DNA from: Chloroflexota bacterium
Lineage (GTDB): Bacteria; Chloroflexota; Dehalococcoidia; UBA2979
Length of the DNA stretch: 56,101 nt
Assembly (NCBI GenBank): GCA_947470025.1
Contig: CANIRU010000004.1
Coordinates: 1-56,101, forward strand
Direction of reading: 5' to 3'
The position numbers and the translations under genes were made by a program. The notes under the pieces were generated by a model that was given only the letters and a program-made list of their open reading frames with translations, was not told the DNA's origin and made no database searches. Within the stretch, counting starts at the first letter, position 1, and the number at the start of each line of letters is the position of its first letter. Shown here one piece after another: positions 34,084 through 44,411 of the stretch.

Positions 34084-34782
34084 TTAGCGCGGCAGCCACG
34101 ATCGTCGCGGGTTGCCCGGCAGCTGCACCGGCGACGTCGCGAAGGGCACACGTGCCGCGCCGGGCGGACGGGTGCTCTCGATCGGCCGCTCGTCGCGCGG
34201 GCCGAGCCCGAACGTCGCGTGCGACGTGCCCGCAAACTCGCGCGCGGGCGACACGGCGTCCTGCGCCGCAACTATCGGCGTCTCGCGCGTCGGCTCGTCG
34301 TCGCTCGGCGCAGGGTCGGAGGGGCCGGCGGAGGGCGCGGACGGCGGCATCGACACCGGCTTGATGTCGGGATCGTCCGGCGTGTGCATGAGGTACGCGG
34401 GCTGCTCGTCACGGCGCTGCCACAGCAGATACGCGACGATGCCGGCGACCGCGATCACCGCGGCGACGGCGAACGGCAGCTTGGAGCGCGCACGACGCTT
34501 CTTGCGGCCCGTGGCGCGCTCGACGGCCTGCTCGATCATCGGCATCGCGCGCTCGACCATCGGGGCCGCCTCGTGGCGCAGGCCCTCGATCAGCGCGTTC
34601 ATGTTGTCCTGCGTCAGCTCGTGCGAGATCGAGTCGGCGATCGACTCCATGCGCTCACGACCGCGTTCCACGGCGCGTTCGATCTGGCGTGTGTCGATGG
34701 ACGACATCGATGGCATGGAGGCGAACGACGAGGGAAGCGACGAGCGGAGGGAACGTCGGCGCGAGAAGCGGAGTAGTGGCAT
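34084..34782 (-). CDS. Single-pass membrane protein of unknown function
   Basis: The 232-residue protein has a basic N-terminus, a helical region that likely coils (IERAVERGRERMESIADSI to VERATGRKKRR), one membrane helix (LPFAVAAVIAVAGIVAYLLW, about residues 118-137) and a Pro/Ser/Asp-rich disordered outer tail. I recognise no family. The ATG at 34782 is preceded by AGGGCGG within a 14-bp palindrome. It is divergent from malic enzyme across 244 bp. Confidence 0.7.
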   Translation of the reverse strand: MPLLRFSRRRSLRSSLPSSFASMPSMSSIDTRQIERAVERGRERMESIADSISHELTQDNMNALIEGLRHEAAPMVERAMPMIEQAVERATGRKKRRARSKLPFAVAAVIAVAGIVAYLLWQRRDEQPAYLMHTPDDPDIKPVSMPPSAPSAGPSDPAPSDDEPTRETPIVAAQDAVSPAREFAGTSHATFGLGPRDERPIESTRPPGAARVPFATSPVQLPGNPRRSWLPR

Positions 34783-34788
34783 AGAAGA

Positions 34789-34802
34789 CCGCCCTAGGGC
34801 GG
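34789..34802. promoter_or_regulatory. Perfect 14-bp palindrome at the ribosome site
   Basis: CCGCCCTAGGGCGG is fully self-complementary and covers the likely ribosome-binding site of the minus-strand membrane-protein gene, 6 nt from its ATG. It could be an operator or an mRNA hairpin that hides the ribosome site. Confidence 0.35.
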
Positions 34803-34965
34803 ATCCGCGTCGGCGACCGGCCAGCGCGAACCCTGTGGATAACGTGGGCTCCCCCGGCTGGGAGGCGAAGTCTAGCAGGTTCGCGGAACGCGAGGGCGGA
34901 AATGACGCAGCGGAAACCTCGGAAAAGCCGCCACCCGCCCGGCGAATGCCCGCCGCGCGGGTCAC

Positions 34966-34993
34966 TGTTCCCTGCGAACACGAGGGGTATAGT
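34966..34993 (+). promoter_or_regulatory. Malic enzyme promoter with operator-like inverted repeat
   Basis: TATAGT at 34988-34993 is a good -10. Over the -35 position lies TGTTC-CCTGC-GAACA (34966-34980), a perfect 5-bp inverted repeat, the kind of site a dimeric repressor binds. The leader to the ATG at 35027 is about 27 nt. Confidence 0.5.
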
Positions 34994-35026
34994 TGGCGGA
35001 TTCCGCAGCCCAGTTCAGGGGACGAT

Positions 35027-36490
<1,464 letters not shown>

Positions 36491-36516
36491 ACCAGCGGCC
36501 CGTTCGAGCAGATCGG

Positions 36517-36545
36517 GAAGCCCGGCCGTGAGGCCGGGCTTCTTC
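36517..36545 (+). terminator. Rho-independent terminator after malic enzyme
   Basis: An 11-bp stem GAAGCCCGGCC/GGCCGGGCTTC with a GTGA loop, followed by TTCGT, 27 bp past the stop codon. Confidence 0.85.
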
Positions 36546-36631
36546 GTGCGTGCGACGCCGCATTTTCACACCGATCGCTGGTAAATGGCCGTCGAGGCCC
36601 TCATTGCATTGCCTGTACATCGCAAGGTGCT

Positions 36632-38389
36632 ATGCCAGACACACTGGGCCCATCAAGGGCCTCAGGACTCCTCGCCACGCGCGGCAGTACGGAGTGTTCG
36701 GTGACCCACCGAGCAGCGGATCGATGGTTTGGGCTGCCGACGTCGCGCGACGAGCTGTTGCGCAACATGCTGGCGGGCGTCCTCGTCGGGGTCATCGCAT
36801 TTCCGCTGGCGATCGCGCTCGCCGTCGCCGTGGGCGTGAGCCCCGTGGCCGGGCTCTACACCGCGGCGTTCGCTGGAGCGGTCGCGAGCATCTTCGGCGG
36901 CTCGCGGTTCAACATCACAGGCCCCACCGCCGCCCTCGTCCCACTGCTGCTGCACGTCACGGTCAACCACGGCGTCGAGGCGCTCGCACTCGTCGGCTTC
37001 CTCGCGGGATTGATGCTGGTCGCGATGGGGCTGCTGAAGTTCGGCCGCCTCGTGCGGTTCATGCCCGGCCTCGTCGTCGTCGGCTTCACCGGCGGCATCG
37101 CGATCTCGATCGCGTTCGGGCAGTTGAACACGCTCCTCGGCCTGCGCGGCACGGACGGACGGCTCGAGTACTTCCACGAGAAGCTGGCCGACACGATTGC
37201 GCACCTTGGCACCGTCGAGCCTGCGTCGGCGATCATCGGCATCGCGGCGATCGTGTTCCTGTTCGCGTGGCAGTCGAGGCCGCAGCGCATCCCCGGCGCG
37301 CTGATCGTCGTGGTGGTCGCGACGGCGGTAGCGAAATTCTTCGACCTCGACGTGGCGACCGTGTCGACGAAGTACGGTGCGCTGCCGCGTTCCCTGCCCA
37401 TGCCGACATTCGCCTGGGTCGACCTCTCGCTCGCGATGGCGCTCCTGCCATCGGCGGCGGCGATCGCCGTCCTCGCGGCGGTGGAATCGCTGCTCTCCGC
37501 CGTCGTCGCGGACGGCATGTCGGGCCAGTCCGAGCGCCACGACTCCGACCGCGAGTTGATCGGCCAGGGACTCGCGAACCTGGTGTCCCCCGTGTTCCAC
37601 GGCATCCCGGCCACCGCCGCGATCGCGCGCACCGCCGCCGGCATCCGCAACGGCGCGACGTCGAGGCTGTCGGGCGTCGTCCATGCGGTGACGGTGCTCG
37701 CGCTGGCGATCGTGTTCGCGGGCGTCGCGGGCGACATCCCGCTCGCCGCGCTCGCCGCGATCCTCATCGTCGTTGCCTACGGCATCGCGGACGTGCCGGA
37801 GCTCGCGCGTCTGCTGCGCCGCGCGCCACGCGAGGACCTCGTCGTCCTGGTGGGTACGCTCGTCGTGACGGTGGTGCTCGACCTGACGTTCGCGATTGCG
37901 CTCGGCGTGATCGCCTCGACGGTGCTCTTGCTGCGGCGGCTGATCAGCGTCCCCGTCGCCAACGACATGCTCGCCGATGAGCCGTCGAGGACGCAGACAA
38001 TCCCGGAGTCGCTCCGCGAGCTCGTGAGGTCGAGACCTGACCTGCTGTTCTTCCACGCGCAGGGAGCGATCTCGTTCCACAGCGCCGCGACATTCGAGTC
38101 GATGCTCTCCGGCCACGACGAGCGCCCGCTGCTGCTGCGGATGCGCGACGTCCATCACATCGATTCGTCTGGTCTGATCACGCTGGCCGGGATCATCGAG
38201 CACCGCGAGCGCGCAGGCGGGCGCCTCGTGCTGACCGATGTGCAGCCCGACCTCGCCCCGGCGCTGCGGCGCTTTGGGATCTTCGAGCTGCTCGGGGCGG
38301 ACGGCGTGTTCGCAACGACCGAGGAGGCTATCGCGGCAATCCCCGCGCGGCCGTGGAGCTCGATGCCCACGGCCGGCGAGATCGACTAG
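36632..38389 (+). CDS. SulP-family anion transporter with STAS domain
   Basis: The 585-residue protein has about ten to twelve membrane helices starting at NMLAGVLVGVIAFPLAIALAV. It shows the SulP hallmark FNITGPTAALVPLLL, a cytoplasmic charged loop (GQSERHDSDRELIGQGLANL) and a C-terminal STAS domain from about 470, with DVHHIDSSGLITL. SulP carriers move sulfate, bicarbonate or other anions; substrate is not clear from sequence. It points toward a sulfite-oxidase-fold gene on the opposite strand, which hints at sulfur oxyanions, but that is only positional. The start could be up to 23 codons further in. Confidence 0.9.
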   Translation: MPDTLGPSRASGLLATRGSTECSVTHRAADRWFGLPTSRDELLRNMLAGVLVGVIAFPLAIALAVAVGVSPVAGLYTAAFAGAVASIFGGSRFNITGPTAALVPLLLHVTVNHGVEALALVGFLAGLMLVAMGLLKFGRLVRFMPGLVVVGFTGGIAISIAFGQLNTLLGLRGTDGRLEYFHEKLADTIAHLGTVEPASAIIGIAAIVFLFAWQSRPQRIPGALIVVVVATAVAKFFDLDVATVSTKYGALPRSLPMPTFAWVDLSLAMALLPSAAAIAVLAAVESLLSAVVADGMSGQSERHDSDRELIGQGLANLVSPVFHGIPATAAIARTAAGIRNGATSRLSGVVHAVTVLALAIVFAGVAGDIPLAALAAILIVVAYGIADVPELARLLRRAPREDLVVLVGTLVVTVVLDLTFAIALGVIASTVLLLRRLISVPVANDMLADEPSRTQTIPESLRELVRSRPDLLFFHAQGAISFHSAATFESMLSGHDERPLLLRMRDVHHIDSSGLITLAGIIEHRERAGGRLVLTDVQPDLAPALRRFGIFELLGADGVFATTEEAIAAIPARPWSSMPTAGEID

Positions 38390-38412
38390 CGGTCGAGGGC
38401 CATGACTACGGA

Positions 38413-39015
38413 CTAGCCGTAGCGCTCCTCGGTCCACGGGTCGCCGTGCATGTGGTAGCCGTACATCTCCCAGAAGCCGGGACGATCGCTCGACACGAAC
38501 TCGATACCGCGGATCCACTTCGCGCTCTTCCAGAAGTAGAGCGCCGGGACGAGGCCTCGCAACGGCCCTCCGTGCTCGCCGGTCAGCGGCTGACCGTTGT
38601 GCGTGTGCACGACCATGTTCTCCGCGCCGTGGAGCTCCGCCAGCGGCACGTTGGTAGTGTAGCCACCGTACGAGTGGAAGATGACGTGCTGCGCCTCCGG
38701 CTTCGGCTTCGCCAGCGCCGCAAGGTCATCGAAGGGCACGCCGACCCAGTCGTTGTCGTACTTGCTCCACGTGGTGACGCAGTGGATGTCGGAGCGGCTC
38801 TCCTGCTGCGGGAGCGCCATGAACTGCTCCCACGAGAGCGTCACTTCCTGCTCCACCAGCCCGAAGATCTTGAGCTCGAACGTCGTGAGGTCCACGTCCG
38901 GGATCGAGCCGTAGTGGAGCACCGGCCACCCATCGGTGAGGCGCTGGCCCGGGGGCAGGCGGGGTCGCCCGTCCGGCCTCGTCTCGCGCGTCTGCGAACC
39001 ACCGAACAGGGACAT
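38413..39015 (-). CDS. YuiH-like molybdopterin oxidoreductase (sulfite oxidase fold)
   Basis: The 200-residue protein is the minimal sulfite-oxidase-type molybdopterin domain. LTTFELKIFGLVEQEVTLSW and HCVTTWSKYDNDWVGVP contain the Cys expected to ligate molybdenum, and GGPLRGLVPALYFWKSAKW and WEMYGYHMHGDPW are typical of the YuiH group. No Tat or Sec signal is visible, so it is probably cytoplasmic. The ATG at 39015 follows GAGGAG; a TATGAT -10 lies at 39056-39051. Substrate is unknown. Confidence 0.9.
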   Translation of the reverse strand: MSLFGGSQTRETRPDGRPRLPPGQRLTDGWPVLHYGSIPDVDLTTFELKIFGLVEQEVTLSWEQFMALPQQESRSDIHCVTTWSKYDNDWVGVPFDDLAALAKPKPEAQHVIFHSYGGYTTNVPLAELHGAENMVVHTHNGQPLTGEHGGPLRGLVPALYFWKSAKWIRGIEFVSSDRPGFWEMYGYHMHGDPWTEERYG

Positions 39016-39144
39016 AGCCGGACTCCTCACATCGCGGTTGTGGGAGGCGAATCATAGCATCGAAGCCGTGGGGCCCCGAGCCGATCGAGGCCGTCGGGCG
39101 CCGATGCGGATCGTGCCGCGTGGGGCGTTTAGGATGGAAGGACG

Positions 39145-39702
39145 ATGACGTCACCCCCCCCCGCACCCCCTGCCTCGCCCGCGGGCACCGACACGCTCGC
39201 GCAGCGGACGATGCGCCGGCTGGCGGCGTTCCTCTCGGTGGCCGCTGTGGTCCTCGCCGCTGACCAGTGGACGAAGGCACTCGTGCGCGCGCGCCTCGAC
39301 TACGGCGACACGTGGCCGGACGGCTGGACGCTGATCCGGATCACCCACGTCGAGAACACCGGCGCGGCGTTCGGCATCTTCCAGGGCGCGGGGGGCGCGC
39401 TGACCGTGGTCGCCCTCGGGCTGGTCGCAGCGATCACGTTCGTCCTGCTGACGCTTCCCGTGACCAGCCGCTTCTACACCATCGCGCTGAGCGCGATCCT
39501 CGGCGGCGCGCTGGGCAACCTCATCGACCGGCTGCGCCTGGGTGCAGTGACCGATTTCATCGACCCGGCGTACTACCCGGCGTTCAACATCGCCGACTCC
39601 GCGATCGTGTGCGGCGTGATCGCGCTGCTCGCCCTGACGTGGTTCGAGAAACCGGCGCCTCCCCCCACCTCGTCGGCCGAGCCGTCCGAGGTGTCCCCGT
39701 GA
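39145..39702 (+). CDS. lspA: Lipoprotein signal peptidase
   Basis: LspA is the aspartic protease that removes signal peptides from prolipoproteins. The 185-residue protein has four membrane helices, the ADQWTKALV opening, HVENTGAAFGIF, and the catalytic pair GNLIDRLRLGAVTDFID and FNIADSAI. Both N- and C-terminal tails are Pro-rich. A TAGGAT box at 39130-39135 lies 9 nt before the ATG, with GGAAGG in between. It is the first gene of a coupled lspA-rluD-gltX operon and serves the several lipoproteins in this window. Confidence 0.96.
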   Translation: MTSPPPAPPASPAGTDTLAQRTMRRLAAFLSVAAVVLAADQWTKALVRARLDYGDTWPDGWTLIRITHVENTGAAFGIFQGAGGALTVVALGLVAAITFVLLTLPVTSRFYTIALSAILGGALGNLIDRLRLGAVTDFIDPAYYPAFNIADSAIVCGVIALLALTWFEKPAPPPTSSAEPSEVSP

Positions 39703-40640
39703 GCGCCGATGTCGCTTTCGTCGCGGACGCCGAGGACCGCCTCGACCGCGTTGTGACGGCCGCGATCCCCGCGCTGTCGCGCTCGCAGGTGCGTCGGCTG
39801 ATCGAGGACGGCCATGTGACCATCGGCGGCGTCGTCGCGGAGCGCGCGAGCACCACCGTGCATCCGGGCGCGCAGATTGAGGTCGACCAGCCTGTGACGC
39901 GTGACCTCGACCTCGCGTCAGAGGACGTGCCGCTCGACATCCTGTACGAAGACGAAGAGACGCTGGTGCTGAACAAGCAGCCCGGCGTGATCGTGCATCC
40001 CCGGCCCGGCGTGGACGAGGTGACGCTGATCAACGCCGTGCGCGCGCACTATCCCGAGGTGCGGGACATCAACGAGACCGACCGCGGCGGTGTCGTGCAT
40101 CGCCTCGACCGCGACACCTCCGGCGTGATCGTGTTCGCCAAGTCTGAGGGGGCGCAGTTCGCGCTCAAGGAGCAGTGGAAGCAGCGAGAGACCACGAAGC
40201 AGTACATCGCGATCGTGGAGGGCCACCCCGACTCGCGCGAAAGCATCATCGACGCGCCGCTCGGTGCCGACCCCGCCGATCCTCGACGCCGCGCGGTGGT
40301 CGAGCACGGACAGTCCGCACGCTCCGAGTACCGCGTCCTGGAGCAGTACGGCGACGAGGCCGCGCTGCTGTCCGTGCGCATCTACACCGGTCGAACGCAC
40401 CAGATCCGTGTTCACATGACGGCGATCGGCCACCCGGTGCTCTCTGACCGCCTGTACGGCCACCCGTCGGAACACATCGGCCGCCAGGCGCTGCACGCGC
40501 AACGACTCGGGTTCACGCTCCCCTCGAACGGTGCGTGGCGCGAGTTCGTCGCCCCGATCCCCGAGGACCTGCGCGACGCGATCAACGCCCTGCGCGCCAA
40601 GCACGACGTCACCCCCACCGAGATCGGACCGACCGCATGA
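39699..40640 (+). CDS. rluD: RluA/RluD family 23S rRNA pseudouridine synthase
   Basis: The 313-residue protein has an S4 RNA-binding domain at the N-terminus (LSRSQVRRLIEDGHVTIGG) and the catalytic pseudouridine synthase core with VVHRLDRDTSGVIVFAKS, where the Asp after HRL is the nucleophile. TGRTHQIRVHM and HPVLSDRLYG follow. The GTG at 39699 overlaps the lspA stop (GTGA). lspA followed by rluD is a widely conserved order. The exact target uridines cannot be read from sequence. Confidence 0.94.
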   Translation: MSADVAFVADAEDRLDRVVTAAIPALSRSQVRRLIEDGHVTIGGVVAERASTTVHPGAQIEVDQPVTRDLDLASEDVPLDILYEDEETLVLNKQPGVIVHPRPGVDEVTLINAVRAHYPEVRDINETDRGGVVHRLDRDTSGVIVFAKSEGAQFALKEQWKQRETTKQYIAIVEGHPDSRESIIDAPLGADPADPRRRAVVEHGQSARSEYRVLEQYGDEAALLSVRIYTGRTHQIRVHMTAIGHPVLSDRLYGHPSEHIGRQALHAQRLGFTLPSNGAWREFVAPIPEDLRDAINALRAKHDVTPTEIGPTA

Positions 40641-42118
40641 CTTCAATCACCCCGGCCCGCGTGCGCTATGCGCCGAGCCCAACCGGCGACCCGCACATCG
40701 GCAACATCCGCACCGCCATCTGGACGTGGCTCTACGCCCGCCACACCGGTGGCCAGTTCATAGTGCGCCTCGAAGACACCGACCAGACGCGCGAGGTGCC
40801 CGGTTCGCTGGAGCGCATCCTCGGCTCGCTGGAGTGGCTCGGCCTGACGTGGGACGAGGGCCCCGACATCGGCGGGCCGTACGCGCCGTACGTGCAGTCG
40901 CAGCGCCTCGACCTCTACCACGCGGCGACCGACCGGTTGCTCGCCGAGGGCAACGCGTACCGCTGCTTCTGCACCCCCGAAGAGCTCGATGAGATGCGCA
41001 AACGCCAGCAGGCGGAGAAGCGCGCCCCGGGCTACGAAGGCCGCTGCCGCGACATCCCGAGCGAGATCGCCGAGGCACGCGCCCTCGACGAGCACTTCGT
41101 CGTGCGCTTCAAGGTGCCACGCGAGGGCTCGACCACCGTCGAAGACCTACTGCGTGGGCCGGTGACCGTGGAGAACCGCACGCTGGACGACTTCGTGATC
41201 CTGAAGTCGGACCGCTTCCCCACGTACCACCTCGCACACGTCGTGGACGACACGGCGATGAAGATCACGCACGTCACGCGCGGCGACGAGTGGCTGCCGT
41301 CCGCGCCTCGACACGCGTTACTGTTCGACGCCCTCAGGTACCCGCGCCCGATGTACGTGCACAACCCGGTGATCCTCGCGCCCGGCGGCGGCAAGCTCTC
41401 CAAGCGCCACGGCGCGAAGTCCGCGCTCGAATACGCCGAGGACGGCTACCTGCCCGACGCGCTGCTGAACTTCCTGTGCATCACCGGCTGGGGCCACGGC
41501 GACGAGACGGTGATGAGCCGCCAGCGCCTGATCGAGGTGTTCGACATCGGCAACATCAGCCTCGCCCCGGCGACGTTCGATGCCGAGCGGCTCAACTGGA
41601 TGAATGGCATGTACCTGCGCCAGATGCCGGAGCGCGAGCTGGCGGAGCTGTTCGCGCGCCGCCTCGAGATCGACCTGCCGGCCGACGTCCCGCGCCCCCT
41701 CGACCGCTCGTTCGTCGAGGAGTTCACGCCGCTCATCCGCGAGCGCATCGAACTGCTGACCGACGTGCTACCGCTCGTGGACTTCTACTACCAGTCCGAG
41801 GTGCCGACACCGCCCGTCGAGCAGTTCCTCACCAAGCGCTGGAAGGACCAGGCCACCGCCGCCGCGCACGCCCTCGGCGCTGCCGCGAGCGACCTCGACG
41901 CGATTGGCGAGTGGGACGCCGAAACGCTCGAGGCGACCCTGCGCGCAACCGCGACGCGGATCGATGCGAAGGCGGGTGACCTGTTCAGCCTCGTGCGGCT
42001 CGCGGTCACCGGGAAGTCCGTCACCCCGCCGCTGTTCGAGTCGATGGTGATCGTCGGCGTCGGCCCGTGCGTCGACCGTCTGCGTGCTGCCGAGGCGGCG
42101 ATCCGGGCGGTCGCCTAG
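40637..42118 (+). CDS. gltX: Glutamate-tRNA ligase
   Basis: This class I synthetase charges tRNA-Glu and, in many bacteria, tRNA-Gln. The 493-residue protein shows the HIGH-type motif APSPTGDPHIGNIRTA, RLEDTDQTR, the YRCFCTPEEL segment and the KLSKRHG (KMSKS) loop. It overlaps rluD by ATGA. Both isoacceptors of tRNA-Glu and a tRNA-Gln gene lie in this window. Whether this enzyme is discriminating or non-discriminating cannot be judged by eye. Confidence 0.96.
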   Translation: MTSITPARVRYAPSPTGDPHIGNIRTAIWTWLYARHTGGQFIVRLEDTDQTREVPGSLERILGSLEWLGLTWDEGPDIGGPYAPYVQSQRLDLYHAATDRLLAEGNAYRCFCTPEELDEMRKRQQAEKRAPGYEGRCRDIPSEIAEARALDEHFVVRFKVPREGSTTVEDLLRGPVTVENRTLDDFVILKSDRFPTYHLAHVVDDTAMKITHVTRGDEWLPSAPRHALLFDALRYPRPMYVHNPVILAPGGGKLSKRHGAKSALEYAEDGYLPDALLNFLCITGWGHGDETVMSRQRLIEVFDIGNISLAPATFDAERLNWMNGMYLRQMPERELAELFARRLEIDLPADVPRPLDRSFVEEFTPLIRERIELLTDVLPLVDFYYQSEVPTPPVEQFLTKRWKDQATAAAHALGAAASDLDAIGEWDAETLEATLRATATRIDAKAGDLFSLVRLAVTGKSVTPPLFESMVIVGVGPCVDRLRAAEAAIRAVA

Positions 42119-42149
42119 CGCCCCTGCCGAGGCACCTCTACGCGTCTCG

Positions 42150-42180
42150 TTCGACGCAAAACGAGGGGGCTTGGTACAAT
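42150..42180 (+). promoter_or_regulatory. tRNA-Gln promoter
   Basis: TACAAT at 42175-42180 is a strong -10; TTCGAC at 42150-42155 is the likely -35 with a wide 19-bp spacer. The tRNA begins 11 nt after the -10. Confidence 0.5.
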
Positions 42181-42191
42181 CGGAGCCTCGC

Positions 42192-42265
42192 TGGGGATTC
42201 GTCTAATGGTAGGACAGCGGACTCTGAATCCGTCAGTCGGGGTTCGAATCCCTGATCCCCAGCCA
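42192..42265 (+). tRNA. tRNA-Gln(CUG)
   Basis: Acceptor TGGGGAT/ATCCCCA, anticodon loop CTCTGAA (CUG), T-arm CGGGG-TTCGAAT-CCCTG. CCA is encoded at 42263-42265. It lies behind gltX but has its own promoter and terminator. Confidence 0.96.
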
Positions 42266-42277
42266 ATCTGATTCACC

Positions 42278-42303
42278 AAGCCCCTCACCCTGAGGGGCTT
42301 TCT
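42278..42303 (+). terminator. Terminator of tRNA-Gln
   Basis: Nine-base arms AAGCCCCTC/GAGGGGCTT with a 5-nt loop, followed by TCTGTTGT. Confidence 0.85.
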
Positions 42304-42410
42304 GTTGTCAGACGTCGCCATCGTTATGTCGTTGGCTGTCCCCCCCGACGCGCCTACATTCCGCTTCCGACGCGCTACGCTGATACTCGACCGCACGAGG
42401 AGCACACGGC

Positions 42411-43316
42411 ATGCACGAGGCGCTACAGCTGTCCGGCGAGATCCCGTCGCTCCGGAACCCCGTGCTGCTCGCCGCCTTCAACGGCTTCACGGACGCCAAC
42501 GGCGGCGCAGTCGCGGCCGTCCGCTACCTCGCCGAGCAGTGGCATGCGACGCCTCTCGCCACGATCGACCCGGAGCGCTTCTACGACTTCACCGTGCAGC
42601 GCCCGCGCGTGCGCCTCGACCGTGGCGAGCGCGTGACGGACTGGCCGATGAACGCCTTCGCCGTCGCGAGCCCACCCGGCGCCGACCGTGACTTCGTGCT
42701 GTTCACGGGCATCGAGCCGCACCTGCGCTGGAAGACCTTCGTCGCGGCGATGGAGGACCTCCTGCGCGCGCTGCACTGCACCACCAGCGTGACGCTGGCC
42801 GCGCAGCCCGCGGCCGTGCCCCACACGCGCCCGCTCCCCGTCACCCTTTCCGCCTCGCATCCGGAGTTCGAGGACACGTTCGGCCTGAAGGCGCCCGCCT
42901 CGAGGTACCAGGGGCCGACCGGCATCGTCGGGGTGCTGAACCTGCACCTGCGCGCGCTGGGCTGGAAGAACGCCAGCCTCTGGGCGATGACGCCGCACTA
43001 CCTGACTGTCGGCCCCAACCCGAACGTCGGTGTGTCCCTGGTCGACCGCATCGACCACGCTTTCGGTACGACCACCTCCCGCGTGGGCCTCGACGAGCAG
43101 AGCGTGCTGTTCGAGGATCAGGTACGCGAAGCCCTCGAGGATTCCGCGGACGCCGGCACCTACGTCCGCCAGCTCGAAGAGCAGTACGACACCGAACGCC
43201 CCGCCCGGGCTGCTTCGACGCAGCCCGCCGACGACGCCGACGACCTCCCGTCCCCGGGCGACCTCCTCGATGACCTCGAACGGTTCCTGCGCGACCAGCA
43301 GAAGCCGAACCAGTAG
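42411..43316 (+). CDS. PAC2 family protein
   Basis: The 301-residue protein resembles PAC2 (proteasome-assembly-chaperone-like) proteins of actinobacteria and Chloroflexota. LRNPVLLAAFNGFTDANGGA at the start and FVLFTGIEPHLRWKTFVAAM are characteristic. GPTGIVGVLNLHLRALGWKN and WAMTPHYLTVGPNP follow. The family fold is shared with archaeal/eukaryotic proteasome assembly factors, but its bacterial role is not settled. No proteasome gene is nearby. The ATG at 42411 follows GAGGAG; a possible -10 is GATACT at 42382-42387. Confidence 0.9.
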   Translation: MHEALQLSGEIPSLRNPVLLAAFNGFTDANGGAVAAVRYLAEQWHATPLATIDPERFYDFTVQRPRVRLDRGERVTDWPMNAFAVASPPGADRDFVLFTGIEPHLRWKTFVAAMEDLLRALHCTTSVTLAAQPAAVPHTRPLPVTLSASHPEFEDTFGLKAPASRYQGPTGIVGVLNLHLRALGWKNASLWAMTPHYLTVGPNPNVGVSLVDRIDHAFGTTTSRVGLDEQSVLFEDQVREALEDSADAGTYVRQLEEQYDTERPARAASTQPADDADDLPSPGDLLDDLERFLRDQQKPNQ

Positions 43317-43353
43317 CGCCTCCGCCTCTCCCGGTCCGTTCTGTCTTCCGGCC

Positions 43354-43376
43354 CCCTCCCCCGTTGCGGGGGAGGG
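43354..43376. repeat. REP-like palindromic hairpin between convergent genes
   Basis: CCCTCCCCCG-TTG-CGGGGGAGGG is a perfect 10-bp inverted repeat, followed by CTGGGGTGGGGG. The pattern resembles short intergenic palindromes dispersed in many genomes. Without a T-run it may still act as a two-way transcription barrier between the PAC2 and UbiA genes. Confidence 0.6.
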
Positions 43377-43400
43377 CTGGGGTGGGGGCCTCCGGCTCCC

Positions 43401-44306
43401 CTACCTCGCCACCGTCAGCACCACAAACGCCACGACCGCGAAGATCACCACTGTCAGCAGCAACACCGGGTCGCGCGCGATCAACTCGTCGGCGTTGCGT
43501 GACGGCGCACGCATCGCGGCGACGCGGTAGCGCACGAGGCCGAACGCGACCAGCGGCACGGTGACCAGCATCGCGTGGTTCGCCGGCAGGTTCGGCGCTG
43601 TCCACGTGTACATCGCGTAGGCGACCACCGTGACCAGCGCGACCACGCGCGACGCGCGCGCAGCCCCCGACTCGCCGTAGACGCGCTGCGCCGCACGATG
43701 CTCGTCCGCCTCGTCGTGCAGCAGCTGCCGCTCCTGGGCGCGCTTCACCAGCACCACGTACGCCGCGCCAAGCGCCGTGCACACGAGGATCCACGAGGAC
43801 ACCGACATGTTGATGGCCTCGGCGCCCGCGACCACGCGCAGGACGAACCCCGTCGCTACGGCCACGACATCGAGGCCCGCGAAGCGCCGCAGCACGAGCG
43901 TGTACGCCATCGTGACGAGCGCGTACGCGCCGATCGTGGTGAACAGGGGCGTGCTGACGTACACCGCGACTACGAGCGCCGCGAAGATCAGCCCAAGACC
44001 TGCCGCAATGGCGCCGTCGATCGGCAGCAGGCCGGCGGCGATCGGGCGGTCCTGCTTCGTCGGGTGCAGGCGGTCCGCGCCGGCATCGCGCGCGTCGTTG
44101 AGCAGGTACCCACCCGAGGCCGCGAGGCACAGCAGCGCGAACGCGAGCGACGCCCCACCGAACAGCCGCACCGCCAGCGCGCCGTCCGAGGGATCCCAGC
44201 CGCTGCCGGCCGAGAACAGCAAGGGCGCGAACGCGATGAGGTTCTTTTGCCACTGGCCGGGGCGCATGGAGCGCCACAGGGCGGCCCACACGTTCTGCGA
44301 CGTCAT
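43401..44306 (-). CDS. Polyprenyl-phosphate phosphoribosyltransferase (UbiA family)
   Basis: The 301-residue UbiA-fold protein resembles Mycobacterium Rv3806c, which transfers phosphoribose from PRPP to decaprenyl phosphate. It has eight or nine membrane helices, an N-terminal RPGQWQKNLIAFAPLLFS segment and the Asp-rich motif NDARDAGADRLHPTKQDRPIA. The second Asp-containing loop lies around RRFAGLDVVAVATGFVLRV. The match to this subgroup is supported by the divergent DprE1-DprE2 pair beside it. The ATG at 44306 gives the family N-terminus. Confidence 0.88.
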   Translation of the reverse strand: MTSQNVWAALWRSMRPGQWQKNLIAFAPLLFSAGSGWDPSDGALAVRLFGGASLAFALLCLAASGGYLLNDARDAGADRLHPTKQDRPIAAGLLPIDGAIAAGLGLIFAALVVAVYVSTPLFTTIGAYALVTMAYTLVLRRFAGLDVVAVATGFVLRVVAGAEAINMSVSSWILVCTALGAAYVVLVKRAQERQLLHDEADEHRAAQRVYGESGAARASRVVALVTVVAYAMYTWTAPNLPANHAMLVTVPLVAFGLVRYRVAAMRAPSRNADELIARDPVLLLTVVIFAVVAFVVLTVAR

Positions 44307-44411
44307 CGGCTCTCCCGGGATCTTCGCCACGCCACGTCCCAGCGGCACGCCGAGCGTACCCCGTGACGCGACCACGCGCCGCGACCTACCGTGGAGGCAC
44401 AGGAGCACTCG

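Noticed and set aside
43354-43376. CRISPR repeat
   Set aside because: A single palindrome with no regularly spaced copies. No CRISPR array or cas gene is seen anywhere in the window.
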